Shown here: in pieces, positions 7,996 through 17,034 of the stretch
Layout of the letters: each line of letters starts with the position of its first letter
Numbering within the stretch: position 1 is the stretch's first letter
Source: AC-32 sp963821495
GTDB lineage: Bacteria; Actinomycetota; Thermoleophilia; Gaiellales; Gaiellaceae
Direction of reading: 5' to 3'
Length of the DNA stretch: 64,000 nt
Assembly: GCA_963821495.1 (NCBI GenBank)
Contig: CAWGEA010000003.1
Span: forward strand, 868,001 to 932,000
Notes under the pieces: model-generated
The model's database searches: none
What the model saw: only the letters and a program-made list of their open reading frames with translations
Told to the model about the DNA's origin: nothing
Position numbers and translations under genes: made by a program

Positions 7996-8909
7996 CAGCC
8001 GGCCGTCACCTCTCGCCCCTGCAGGAAGCGGGCGAAGACGACGCTCAAGACCGTCACGACGCCGAGCAGGAACAGCGCGAGCACCGACCCGGTCTCCCAG
8101 TCCGGGAAGCCGGTCCCGAAGAGGTCGACGATCTGGTTCCCGTACATGTAGCCGGAGGCGCCGCCGACGAGCGACGGGGTCACGAACTCGCCGAGGGTCG
8201 GGATGAAGACGAACAGGAACGCGGCCACGACGCCCGGGAACGAGAGCGGCAGCGTCACGCGCCGGAACGTCTGCAGCCGGCTCGCCCCGAGGTCGGTCGC
8301 TGCCTCGAACAGGCGCCGGTCGAGGCTCTCGAGCGTGACGAAGATCGGCAGCGCGACGAACGGCAGCCAGATGTACCCGAGCACGAGCATGACCGCGAAG
8401 CGGCTGTACAGGAGCTGCGAGAGCGGGTGGTCCGGCGAGCGCAGGCCCGTCCAGAACAGGAACGAGTTGATCACGCCCTGGTTGCCGAGGATCACCTTCC
8501 AGGCGAGCACCCGCAGCAGGTAGCTGGTCAGGAACGGCGCGATCAGCAGCAGCAGGAGCACGTACTTCCGCTTCGTCCCGGACAGCGCGAGGTAGTACGC
8601 GAGCGGATAGGCGAGGAGGACGACGATCGTCGAGACGATCAGCGACATCTTCACCGACTTCCAGAACAGCTTGAGGTAGATCGGGCTGTGGAGGAACTCG
8701 CGCCACGCGGTGAGGGTGGCCTGGTGCGCCCCCGGGTCGAACGAGAGCGCGTTGACGCTGTAGGCGCCGACGATCGCGATCGGGACGACGAAGAAGACGG
8801 CGAGCCACGCGAGCGGCAGGCCGAGCAGCGTCGGCGTCGTCAGGTCGAGGCGCGGACGCCTGCGGCGCGTGGGCGCCGGCGGGACGTCCGCGCGGGACTC
8901 GACTGCCAT
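7995..8909 (-). CDS. potB: ABC transporter permease, PotB type
   Basis: This 304-aa protein has a basic N-terminal tail, about six membrane helices and the EAA motif FEAATDLGASRLQTFRRVTL (about residues 200-220). VFFVVPIAIVGAYSVN in the first helix resembles PotB/PotH permeases. It pairs with PotC to carry the substrate delivered by PotD. It follows potD after 20 bp on the same strand. Confidence 0.88.
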   Translation of the reverse strand: MAVESRADVPPAPTRRRRPRLDLTTPTLLGLPLAWLAVFFVVPIAIVGAYSVNALSFDPGAHQATLTAWREFLHSPIYLKLFWKSVKMSLIVSTIVVLLAYPLAYYLALSGTKRKYVLLLLLIAPFLTSYLLRVLAWKVILGNQGVINSFLFWTGLRSPDHPLSQLLYSRFAVMLVLGYIWLPFVALPIFVTLESLDRRLFEAATDLGASRLQTFRRVTLPLSFPGVVAAFLFVFIPTLGEFVTPSLVGGASGYMYGNQIVDLFGTGFPDWETGSVLALFLLGVVTVLSVVFARFLQGREVTAG

Positions 8910-8929
8910 GCGTTGCTAGAGCGCCGTGC

Positions 8930-10045
8930 TCAGGAAGCCTTCACCTCTTCCCACTTCCGGGCGTAGACAGCCCGGCGCGGGATGTCGCGGTCGAGGTGGG
9001 CGTTCGGCTCGGTCACTGCCTTCGGGTTGGTCAGCTGGAGCGCGCGGAGCAGGTCGCTGGAGGTCGGGCGCGCCTTCGTGTTCGCATGCCCGTAGCCGTA
9101 GTTGTTCTCGAGCCAGCGCGCCGACTTCGCCGAGCTCCAGGCGTTCGCGTAGTCGTGCGCCAGGTGGCGGCGAGGAGTTCCCTTGCCGAGCATCAGCATC
9201 CCGACCCACGCGATCGGCTTTTCCTTCGGGTGCATGTAAACGACCTTCAGCTTCTTGGCCCTCATCTGAACCCAGTCGTTCGGCCACGCGTAGGCGATCC
9301 AGATGTCGCCGGAGGCGAAGGCGTTGTCCATGTCCGTCTCCGAGGACCAGATCATGCGGGCGACGTGCTTCTTCTTGATCAGGAACTTCTGGGCCTTGTC
9401 GAGCTGGGCGTCGGTCTGGCGCCACGGGCGCGGGAAGCCGAGGTAGAGACCCGCGATCACGAGCATTTCGAGGTCGTCGAACCACGCGATCCGGCCCTTA
9501 TAGCGCTCGTCGAAAAGGAGGCCCCAGGACTTGGCCCGGGGGTGCACCTTGTCGCTGCGGTAGAGGATCGCGTCGAAGCCCCAGTCCTCCGGGATCCCGT
9601 ACTGCTTGCCCTTGTACTGCCCGGCCTTGACCATGAACGGGTTCAGGTTCTTGAAGCTCGGGATCAGCTTCGGGTTCCAGGGCTCGACGAGGCCGCTCTG
9701 CGCGAAGTACTTCACCCAGCCGACGTAGGGGCGGAAGATGTCCGGCTTGAGGCCTGCGTGCATCTTCGCGAGCGCGTCCGACTCGTTGGTCATGTAGGTG
9801 AAGCGCGGCTTGTTGTGCGGGTGCTTCTTGACATAGGCGGCGAACATCGCCTGACCGCCGTCGTTGCCGTAGCCGGCCCAGTCGAGCACCTGGAGCCGGC
9901 CCGACTCCGTCGCGAGCCGCGCCCGCGCCGCCTCGGCCACCGCGGTCGGCCCTGCCAGGAGCCCCGCTCCACCGGCGGCTGCCGCGAGCTTCAGGAAGTC
10001 GTCGCGGCCGAGCCGCCGCTCGAAAACGTCCGTGCCGTCACCCAT
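8930..10045 (-). CDS. potD: Extracellular polyamine-type solute-binding protein
   Basis: The 371-aa protein begins with a twin-arginine-type signal (RRLGRDDFLK, about residues 10-19, then an Ala/Gly-rich hydrophobic stretch), so it is probably folded before export by the Tat pathway. The mature part follows the PotD/SpuD pattern: VLDWAGYGNDGGQAMFAAY, LKPDIFRPYVGWVKYFAQSGLV and EDWGFDAILYRSDKV. It should bind a polyamine or related amine and pass it to PotBC. GGGA lies about 8 nt before ATG 10045, and TAGGAT on the minus strand (revcomp near 10094-10099) is a probable -10 with a leader of about 50 nt. Confidence 0.85.
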   Translation of the reverse strand: MGDGTDVFERRLGRDDFLKLAAAAGGAGLLAGPTAVAEAARARLATESGRLQVLDWAGYGNDGGQAMFAAYVKKHPHNKPRFTYMTNESDALAKMHAGLKPDIFRPYVGWVKYFAQSGLVEPWNPKLIPSFKNLNPFMVKAGQYKGKQYGIPEDWGFDAILYRSDKVHPRAKSWGLLFDERYKGRIAWFDDLEMLVIAGLYLGFPRPWRQTDAQLDKAQKFLIKKKHVARMIWSSETDMDNAFASGDIWIAYAWPNDWVQMRAKKLKVVYMHPKEKPIAWVGMLMLGKGTPRRHLAHDYANAWSSAKSARWLENNYGYGHANTKARPTSSDLLRALQLTNPKAVTEPNAHLDRDIPRRAVYARKWEEVKAS

Positions 10046-10245
10046 CGGGTCGTCCCTTCGCCGGCCCCCCGCGCGAAAAACCTGGGCGCGATGATCCTAC
10101 GGCGGGGGCGGGCGGGATCACAAGCAGGGTCGTTCAGCCCAGCCGGGCTCGGAGCGCATCGCCGGCCGCTCGCCCCGCAGCGGGGACCGGCTGAGATCGG
10201 TGCGCTGGGGGTCGTGCGGGCTCCCTCGCCGGGGATTCGCCGACC

Positions 10246-10300
10246 GGCACACACCCGGCACGAAGGCGTCACACACCCGTCACAGGTGCGCGGCTACGGT
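10246..10300 (+). promoter_or_regulatory. Four-slot 11-bp-phased repeat promoter
   Basis: Pentamers GGCAC (10246-10250), GGCAC (10257-10261), GTCAC (10268-10272) and GTCAC (10279-10283) are each separated by exactly 6 nt, giving an 11-bp period. An 11-nt gap then leads to TACGGT (10295-10300), a -10-like box 9 nt before ATG 10310. Direct repeats of one helical turn ending about 10 bp before a -10 are known for PhoB/OmpR-family activators, which replace the -35 element. The regulator here is not identified. Confidence 0.55.
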
Positions 10301-10309
10301 GGCTTGGCA

Positions 10310-10576
10310 ATGGCGAAGGCGGCGACACCGTGGGGACCGGCGGAACTGGTCGAGGAGCTGACGCTGGCGCAGCGGGCGGGCGAGAAGCGGTTCGCCTCCG
10401 TGGTACAGCTGCTCGAGGCGCCGGGCGGCGAGCGGCTCGTGCGCTTCGCCTACACGACGGGCGGCTCGGCCCGGCGCGGGCCGGTGACGCTGCGCAAGCG
10501 CGACCTCGAGCGGCTGCGCGCCGGGCTGGCCGAGCGGCCGGGTCTCGCCGAGGCGCTCGGGCTCAGGCCGCCGTGA
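10310..10576 (+). CDS. Small hypothetical protein, 88 aa
   Basis: The product is a basic 88-residue protein with two short amphipathic parts: an N-terminal helix (PAELVEELTLAQRAGEKRF) and a beta region (VVQLLEAPGGERLVRFAYTT) followed by a helix rich in Arg and Leu. No membrane segment or metal motif is seen and I do not recognise the family. It is preceded by a four-slot phased repeat and a TACGGT -10 box, so it is probably activator-controlled and nearly leaderless. Its 3' end overlaps purQ by 14 nt on the other strand. Confidence 0.6.
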   Translation: MAKAATPWGPAELVEELTLAQRAGEKRFASVVQLLEAPGGERLVRFAYTTGGSARRGPVTLRKRDLERLRAGLAERPGLAEALGLRPP

Positions 10577-11261
10577 GCAGCCGCTCGGCGGCGGCGTCGA
10601 CGAGCGAGCCGAGGACGATCGCGCCGTCGGTCGAGCCGAGCAGCGGGTCGACCGCGTGCTCGGGGTGCGGCATCAGCCCGAAGACGTTCTTGGTCTCGTT
10701 GGCGACGCCGGCGATGGCCGCGACCGAGCCGTTCGGGTTCTGCTCGTAGCGCAGGAGGATCTGGCCGTTCGCCTCCAGCTCGGCGAGCAGCCCCGCGTCC
10801 GCGAAGTAGCAGCCCTCGCCGTGCTTGACGGGGATGGTGAGCGCCTGGCCGGGCTCAGCGCGGCTCGTGAAAGCCGTGTCCGCGTGCTCGATGCGCAAGA
10901 CGACGTCGCGGCAGACGAACGAGAGCGACGCATTCGGTCGTAGCACGCCCGGAAGCAGGCCTGCCTCGCAGAGCACCTGGAAGCCGTTGCAGATCCCGAG
11001 CACGAGCCCGCCGCCGTCGGCGAAACGGCGAACCGAGTCCATCACCGGGGCGAAGCGGGCGATCGCGCCGCAGCGGAGGTAGTCGCCGTACGAGAAGCCG
11101 CCTGGGAGGACGACGGCGGCGACCTGCGGCAGCTCCGGCTCGGCGTGCCAGACGAGGGTCGCGTCCGCGCCGAGCCGCTCGAGGGCGAGGGCGGCGTCCC
11201 GGTCGTCGTTCGAGCCGGGGAAGGTGACGACCGCGATGCGCGGACGCGGCCGGCCGGTCAT
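10563..11261 (-). CDS. purQ: Phosphoribosylformylglycinamidine synthase, glutaminase subunit
   Basis: The 232-aa protein is a class I glutamine amidotransferase: PGGFSYGDYLR, the nucleophilic Cys in LGICNGFQVLCE (about residue 95) and the His/Glu pair in MPHPEHAVD near the C-terminus. PurQ supplies ammonia to PurL for conversion of FGAR to FGAM, with PurS as the third subunit. It is last in purB-purC-purS-purQ and its ATG overlaps the purS stop by 4 nt. purL is not in the window. Confidence 0.93.
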   Translation of the reverse strand: MTGRPRPRIAVVTFPGSNDDRDAALALERLGADATLVWHAEPELPQVAAVVLPGGFSYGDYLRCGAIARFAPVMDSVRRFADGGGLVLGICNGFQVLCEAGLLPGVLRPNASLSFVCRDVVLRIEHADTAFTSRAEPGQALTIPVKHGEGCYFADAGLLAELEANGQILLRYEQNPNGSVAAIAGVANETKNVFGLMPHPEHAVDPLLGSTDGAIVLGSLVDAAAERLLTAA

Positions 11262-11497
11262 GCCTCGAGCGCGATCTCGTAGGACTCGATCAGCGGGTTG
11301 GCGAGCAGCTGCTCGCAGGCGCGCTCGAGCTCGGCCCGGGCGGCCGCCGCGTCGCCGTCGTCGAGCTCGAGGTCGATCACGCGCCCGACCCGCGCCTCCT
11401 CGACGTGGAAGCCGAGCTGGCTCAGCGAGCTCTGCACGGCCTCGCCCTGCGGGTCGAGGATCCCGGGCTTTGGCCGGACGAGAATCGTCGCCCTCAT
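11258..11497 (-). CDS. purS: Phosphoribosylformylglycinamidine synthase, PurS subunit
   Basis: This 79-aa protein starts MRATILVRPKPGILDPQGEA and contains LSQLGFHVEEARVGRVIDLEL, the conserved pattern of PurS. PurS bridges PurQ and PurL in the FGAM synthase complex. Its ATG 11495-11497 overlaps the purC stop and its stop overlaps purQ, so purC, purS and purQ are translationally coupled. Confidence 0.92.
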   Translation of the reverse strand: MRATILVRPKPGILDPQGEAVQSSLSQLGFHVEEARVGRVIDLELDDGDAAAARAELERACEQLLANPLIESYEIALEA

Positions 11498-12349
11498 CCG
11501 AGCACGACCTCCGGCTCGCCGAGGTAGGCGTCGAACGCGATCCCCGTCAGCCGCTCGAACGCCTCGACGTAACGGGCGCGCGTCCCGGCCACGACCTCCT
11601 CGGGTAGCTCGGGCCCGGGCGCGGTCTTGTCCCAGCCGAGGCTCTCGCAGTGGTCGCGCACGAACTGCTTGTCGAACGACGGCTGCGGGCGGCCGGGCTC
11701 GTACTCGTCGGCGGGCCAGAAGCGTGAGGAGTCGGGCGTAAAGGCCTCGTCCCCGAGCACCAGCCGGCCGTCCTCGCCGAGCCCGAACTCGAACTTCGTG
11801 TCGGCGATCAGGATCTCGCGCTCGGCCGCGTACTCGGAGGCGAAGCGGTACAGCTCGAGCGAGACCCGCTCGAGCTCGTCGAAGCGCTCCGGCCCGACCA
11901 GCCCGGCCGCGCGCTCGCGGTCGATGTTCTCGTCGTGCCCCTCGTGCGCCTTGGTCGCCGGCGTGAAGATCGGCTCGGGGAGCCTGTCCGAGTCGCGCAG
12001 GCCTTCGCCGAGCACGTGGCCGCAGACAGCGCCGGTCGCCTGGTAGTCCTTCCAGCCCGAACCGGTCAGGTAGCCGCGCACGACGCACTCGAGCGGCAGC
12101 ATCTCGAGCCGGCGGCATTCGGTCGAGCGCCCGTCGGGCCGCAGCGCGAGCAGGTGGTTCGGGACGAGCTCCCGCGTGCGCGCGAACCAGAAGGCGGAGA
12201 GCGCGGTGAGGACGAGGCCCTTGTCCGGGATGTCGGTGGGGAGGACGACGTCGAAGGTCGAGATCCGGTCGCTCGCGACGAGCAGCAGGCGGTCGTGGTC
12301 GAGCTCGTAGAGCTCTCGGACCTTCCCGCTCCCGACGTGCGTGGCCGTT

Positions 12350-12357
<8 letters not shown>
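11494..12357 (-). CDS. purC: SAICAR synthetase
   Basis: The 287-aa protein has the PurC marks HVGSGKVRELYEL at the N-terminus, ASDRISTFDVVLPTDIPDKG, VVRGYLTGSGWKDYQ and LIADTKFEFG, and ends in a DAYLGE helix. It joins CAIR and aspartate using ATP to form SAICAR, step seven or eight of purine synthesis. It overlaps the end of purB by 8 nt in the operon purB-purC-purS-purQ. Confidence 0.94.
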
Positions 12358-13666
<1,309 letters not shown>

Positions 13667-13713
13667 CGGCTGCAGTCTAGAGCCCGAGGAGGAAGGCGCC
13701 TCGTGGACGAACA

Positions 13714-13768
13714 GTCACACCTCCGCCACAGCTGCGTCACACCTTCGTGCGCATTTCTCTGGCACACT
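13714..13768 (+). promoter_or_regulatory. Phased-repeat promoter pointing into purE antisense
   Basis: GTCAC (13714-13718), GCCAC (13725-13729) and GTCAC (13736-13740), plus a degenerate GTGCG (13747-13751), are spaced by exactly 6 nt. An 11-nt gap leads to CACACT (13763-13768), the -10 variant also found before purA. No plus-strand gene with normal coding character follows; the transcript would run antisense to purE. In the other direction the repeats lie about 48-74 nt upstream of the purB start. Confidence 0.45.
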
Positions 13769-13779
13769 CGGAGGACCCC

Positions 13780-13803
13780 GGGTGGGTGGGGGCTGGGGAT
13801 GGG
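13780..13803 (+). other. G-quadruplex-capable G-run cluster
   Basis: Five runs of three to five G are separated by loops of 1-2 nt on the plus strand, which satisfies the usual G-quadruplex pattern. It begins about 11 nt after the CACACT box at 13763-13768, so it would lie at the 5' end of any transcript from that promoter. It is upstream of purB on the opposite strand. Confidence 0.5.
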
Positions 13804-13851
13804 TCCCGCCGTGGGCTGTTGGTCCACGCGACGGCCGCAGCGCTGCCGCGA

Positions 13852-14268
13852 TCAGCTGTCGAGGATCCGCGCCGCGAGGGCGGCGGCGTTCTTCGCGTTG
13901 TCGATGCCGACGGCCGCAACCGGCACGCCCGGCGGCATCTGGGCGATCGAGAGCAGTGCGTCGAGCCCGTCGAGCACGCTCAGGCTCGACCTCAACGGCA
14001 CGCCGATCACCGGCAGGTCAGTGTGCGCCGCGACGGCCCCGGGAAGCGCCGCCGCCAACCCGGCGCCGGCGATCAGCACGCGGATCCCGCGCTCGCGCGC
14101 ACCCCGCGCGTACTCCGCCACCGCGTCCGGGTTCCGGTGTGCCGAGCGCACCTCGAGCTCGTGCGCGATCCCGCGCGCGTCCAATTCGTCGAGCGCAGGC
14201 TGCATCCGCTCGACGTCCGACTCCGAGCCGACGAGGATGCCTACCAGCGGCCTCTCAGCTGCGGACAT
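13852..14268 (-). CDS. purE: N5-carboxyaminoimidazole ribonucleotide mutase
   Basis: The 138-aa protein shows the PurE core: VGILVGSESDVERMQPALDEL, VRSAHRNPDAVAEYA and IAGAGLAAALPGAVAAHT, followed by PVIGVPL. It rearranges N5-CAIR to CAIR. ATG 14266-14268 overlaps the purD stop by 14 nt, so purD and purE are coupled. It is slightly shorter than the roughly 160 residues of most PurE proteins but all catalytic segments are present. Confidence 0.93.
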   Translation of the reverse strand: MSAAERPLVGILVGSESDVERMQPALDELDARGIAHELEVRSAHRNPDAVAEYARGARERGIRVLIAGAGLAAALPGAVAAHTDLPVIGVPLRSSLSVLDGLDALLSIAQMPPGVPVAAVGIDNAKNAAALAARILDS

Positions 14269-15478
14269 GTCCCTCAGCGGCCGCCAGCGCGATGTCGCGT
14301 CGGAACTGCATCCCCGCGAACGAGATCCGGCCGACGGCTTCGTAGGCCAGCGACCGTGCCGCACCGACGTCCTCGCCCGTCGCGGTGACCGCGAGCACCC
14401 TCCCGCCGCTCGTCACGAGGCGGCCGTCATGCAGCGCGGTGCCGGCGTGGAAGACGTGCGCGCCGGCGGCCTCCGCGTCCTCGACTCCCTCGACCGGCGT
14501 GCCACTGTCGGAGCGCTCGGGGTAGCCGCGACCTGCGAGCACGACCGTCACCGTCGCGTCGTCCCGCATGGAAACGTCCGCGCGAAGCTCTCCGGTCGCG
14601 GTCCCCCAGAGCAACGGCAGCAGGTCGCCGTCGATGCGCGGGAGCACCGACTGCGTCTCGGGGTCGCCGAAGCGGCAGTTGAACTCGAGCACCCGGGGCC
14701 CATCGGCCGTGAGCATCAGGCCCGCGTACAGCAGCCCCGAGAACGGCATGCCGCGCCGCGCCAACTCGTCGAGCACGGGGCGGTGGACGCTCTCGAGGAG
14801 CTCTTCGATCTCCGGCTCGCCGAGACCGGGCACCGGCGAATACGAGCCCATGCCGCCCGTGTTCGGCCCGGTGTCCCGGTCGCCGATGCGCTTGAAGTCC
14901 TGCGCCGGGGCCAGACCGACCGTTTGCGAGCCGTCGGTGACCGCGAACAGCGAGACCTCCTCGCCTTCGAGCAGCTCCTCCACCAGCACGCCCCCGCCCA
15001 ACGCCGCGGCGGCCGCGAGGCCCGCGTCGAGCTCGTCCTGCGAGCGGCAGACGAAGACGCCCTTGCCCGCCGCGAGGCCGTCGGCCTTGACGACGCAGGG
15101 TGGTCTCGCGACCGGCAGCCGTTCGGCGGTCGGGACGCCGGCGGCCTCGAGCACTTCCTTGGCGAAGGCCTTCGAGCCCTCGATCTGCGCGGCGGCGCGG
15201 GTTGGGCCGAACGTCGCGACGCCGGCGTGTCGCAACGTGTCCGCGAGGCCGGCGACGAGCGGCGCCTCGGCGCCGACGACGACGAGGTCGATCCCGAGCT
15301 CACGGCAGAGCGAGAGCAAGCCCTCACCGTCCTCGGCGCGGACGGGGTGACAAGTGCCGAGCGCCGCGATGCCCGGGTTCCCGGGCGCCGCGTGCAGCTC
15401 GTCGAGCGCAGGGCTCTGGCCGAGCTTCCACGCCAGGGCGTGCTCCCGGGCCCCGGACCCCACGATCAGCACCTTCAC
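14255..15478 (-). CDS. purD: Phosphoribosylamine-glycine ligase (GAR synthetase)
   Basis: This 407-aa ATP-grasp enzyme begins MKVLIVGSGAREHALAWKL and contains FGPTRAAAQIEGSKAFAKE, PCVVKADGLAAGKGVFVC and VLEFNCRFGDPETQ (about residues 275-290), all typical of PurD. It links phosphoribosylamine to glycine. GTG 15476-15478 follows TACACT (revcomp of 15486-15491) by 7 nt, so purD has its own leaderless promoter. A long in-frame upstream extension exists but has no start consistent with the family. Confidence 0.94.
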   Translation of the reverse strand: MKVLIVGSGAREHALAWKLGQSPALDELHAAPGNPGIAALGTCHPVRAEDGEGLLSLCRELGIDLVVVGAEAPLVAGLADTLRHAGVATFGPTRAAAQIEGSKAFAKEVLEAAGVPTAERLPVARPPCVVKADGLAAGKGVFVCRSQDELDAGLAAAAALGGGVLVEELLEGEEVSLFAVTDGSQTVGLAPAQDFKRIGDRDTGPNTGGMGSYSPVPGLGEPEIEELLESVHRPVLDELARRGMPFSGLLYAGLMLTADGPRVLEFNCRFGDPETQSVLPRIDGDLLPLLWGTATGELRADVSMRDDATVTVVLAGRGYPERSDSGTPVEGVEDAEAAGAHVFHAGTALHDGRLVTSGGRVLAVTATGEDVGAARSLAYEAVGRISFAGMQFRRDIALAAAEGHVRS

Positions 15479-15602
15479 GGCGGCGAGTGTACTGCCGCTA
15501 CCGGCGTTCCAACCGCACGCGCCCACGGCACGTGACGGGGGTGCGCGATCCCGGCCCGGACGAGCACGAGTGATCCGGCCAAGCTGCGTTCCGGCCGCTC
15601 CC

Positions 15603-15643
15603 GGTACAGGTTCGCCCGGCCTCCTCCCACCAAGGCGATCGTA
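15603..15643 (-). repeat. Duplicated promoter/leader block, copy 1
   Basis: Read on the minus strand this block is TACGAT, CGCCTTGGT, then GGGAGGAGGCCGGGCGAACC and TGTAC. About 36 of 40 positions match the block at 44540-44576. It contains a -10 hexamer (15638-15643) and the first 30 or so transcribed bases. It lies between the divergent, separately promoted purD and fdhD genes, and no normal coding region follows it before purD. It may start a small RNA or a leader with conserved structure. Confidence 0.5.
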
Positions 15644-15654
15644 GTAAGCGCCGG

Positions 15655-15708
15655 CGCGCGTGTCTGTCACGGGAGCGCCGCGGATGTGTGACGACTCGCG
15701 GGTACGCT
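15655..15708. promoter_or_regulatory. Phased repeats serving two divergent promoters
   Basis: On the minus strand GTCAC (15688-15692), GCGGC (15677-15681), GTGAC (15666-15670) and GCGCG (15655-15659) are spaced by 6 nt and end 11 nt before TACGAT (15638-15643). Read on the plus strand, the repeat at 15688-15692 ends 10 nt before TACGCT (15703-15708), the leaderless -10 of fdhD. One set of sites could thus act in both directions. Confidence 0.5.
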
Positions 15709-15715
15709 CCCGCGC

Positions 15716-16516
15716 ATGAGCGCCGAGCACGACGCGCTCGAGGCGCCTCCATACACGGCCGCGCGGGTCGAGGTGTTGCGGCTGCCGGAGGGCGCGAGCG
15801 AGCCCGACCAGGTCGCGGTCGAGGAGCCGCTCGAGATCCGCATCGGCGGGCGGCCGGTCGCGGTGACGATGCGGACGCCGGGGCACGACGAGGAGCTGGC
15901 GCTCGGGTTCTGCCTCTCGGAAGGGCTCGCGCCGGTGGCCGCGGCGCTGCCAGCCGACCTCGCTGCGAACACCGTCGAGGTCGAGGCGCCCGCTTTCGAT
16001 CCCACGCGGCTCCAGCGCAGCTTCTACACGAGCTCCTCCTGCGGCGTCTGCGGGAAAGGGGCGCTCGACGCCGTCGCGGTCGAGGCACCCCGTGCCGAGA
16101 GCGACGTCACCGTGCCGGCCGAGCTGCTCGCCGGGCTGCCCGAGCAGCTGCGCGCCTCCCAGCCGGCCTTCGCTGCGACCGGCGGCCTCCATGCGACCGG
16201 CCTCTTCGACGCGGCCGGCGAGCTGCTCTGCCTGCGCGAGGACGTCGGCCGCCACAACGCGATGGACAAGGTGGTCGGCTGGGCCTTCCGCGAGGGCCGT
16301 CTGCCGCTCTCCGAGGCCGTGCTGTGCGTGAGCGGCCGGCTCTCGTTCGAGCTGGTGCAGAAGGCCGCCGTCGTTGGCTGCCCGATTCTCGTCGCCGTCG
16401 GGGCTCCGTCGAGCCTCGCCGTCGAGCTGGCCGCCGACCGCGGCGTCACCTTGTGCGGCTTCGCGCGCGGCGGGCGGCTGAACGTGTACAGCGAGCCGTG
16501 GCGCGTCCTCGCCTGA
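15716..16516 (+). CDS. fdhD: Formate dehydrogenase accessory sulfurtransferase
   Basis: The 266-aa protein carries the FdhD signature CGVCGKG (Cys109 and Cys112), preceded by EEPLEIRIGGRPVAVTMRTPGHDEELALGF, whose pattern is diagnostic, and later EDVGRHNAMDKVVGW. FdhD passes sulfur from the cysteine desulfurase to the Mo-bis-MGD cofactor, which formate dehydrogenase needs to be active. ATG 15716 follows TACGCT (15703-15708) by 7 nt: a leaderless start. It overlaps mobA by 19 nt. With selA/selB/selC nearby, the client may be a selenocysteine formate dehydrogenase outside the window. Confidence 0.93.
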   Translation: MSAEHDALEAPPYTAARVEVLRLPEGASEPDQVAVEEPLEIRIGGRPVAVTMRTPGHDEELALGFCLSEGLAPVAAALPADLAANTVEVEAPAFDPTRLQRSFYTSSSCGVCGKGALDAVAVEAPRAESDVTVPAELLAGLPEQLRASQPAFAATGGLHATGLFDAAGELLCLREDVGRHNAMDKVVGWAFREGRLPLSEAVLCVSGRLSFELVQKAAVVGCPILVAVGAPSSLAVELAADRGVTLCGFARGGRLNVYSEPWRVLA

Positions 16517-17034
16517 CGGGCGTCCTGCTCGTCGGCGGCGCCAGCACTCGCTTCGGCTCACCGAAGGCGCTCGCGCGCCTCGGCGGCGAGACCCTTGCCG
16601 AGCGGGCCTGGCGGATCCTCGGCGAGGCCTGCGAGGAGCGCCTCGCGGTCGGCAAGCGCGCCGATGGCCTCGAGCTCCCGTTCGAGCTCGTCGACGACGG
16701 TAGCGAGACCCGCGCCGCACTCGCCGGGATCGTCGCCGGCCTGCGCGCCGCGCCGACCGAGGTCGTGGTCGTGCTCCCCGTCGACACGCCGCGCGTCACG
16801 CCGGAGGTGCTACGCAGGCTCGGCGAGGCATGCGCCGAGGCCGCCGTCACCCAGACGGGGCCGCTTCCGGCAGCCTTCGCCCGGAGCGCGCTCTCCGTGC
16901 TCGAGCGGCGACTCGCGGAGGGCCGGCTGGCGCTGCACGACGCGCTCGAGGAGCTCGACACGCGACGCATCGAGGTTGACGCGGCGCTGCTCGCGAACGT
17001 GAATACGCCGGATGACCTTCGAAGTCTCGGGTGA
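16498..17034 (+). CDS. mobA: Molybdenum cofactor guanylyltransferase (MobA-like)
   Basis: The 178-aa protein begins with a nucleotidyltransferase loop GVLLVGGASTRFGSPKALARL, typical of MobA, and has LPVDTPRVTPEVLRRL where MobA carries its metal-binding Asp, and VNTPDDL at the end. It attaches GMP to molybdopterin to form MGD. GTG 16498 lies inside the end of fdhD, and the stop lies inside the following methyltransferase gene, so the three are a compact operon. Confidence 0.85.
   Translation: MARPRLTGVLLVGGASTRFGSPKALARLGGETLAERAWRILGEACEERLAVGKRADGLELPFELVDDGSETRAALAGIVAGLRAAPTEVVVVLPVDTPRVTPEVLRRLGEACAEAAVTQTGPLPAAFARSALSVLERRLAEGRLALHDALEELDTRRIEVDAALLANVNTPDDLRSLG

Noticed and set aside
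15479..15715. A ZTP (pfl) or other known riboswitch upstream of purD
   Set aside because: The typical pfl core was not seen by eye, and purD has a leaderless -10 with 7 nt to the start codon, leaving no room for a riboswitch leader.
15484..16720. Long N-terminal extension of PurD to about 16720
   Set aside because: The frame runs antisense to fdhD, and the PurD family begins at the MKVLIVGSGAREHA motif at 15478.
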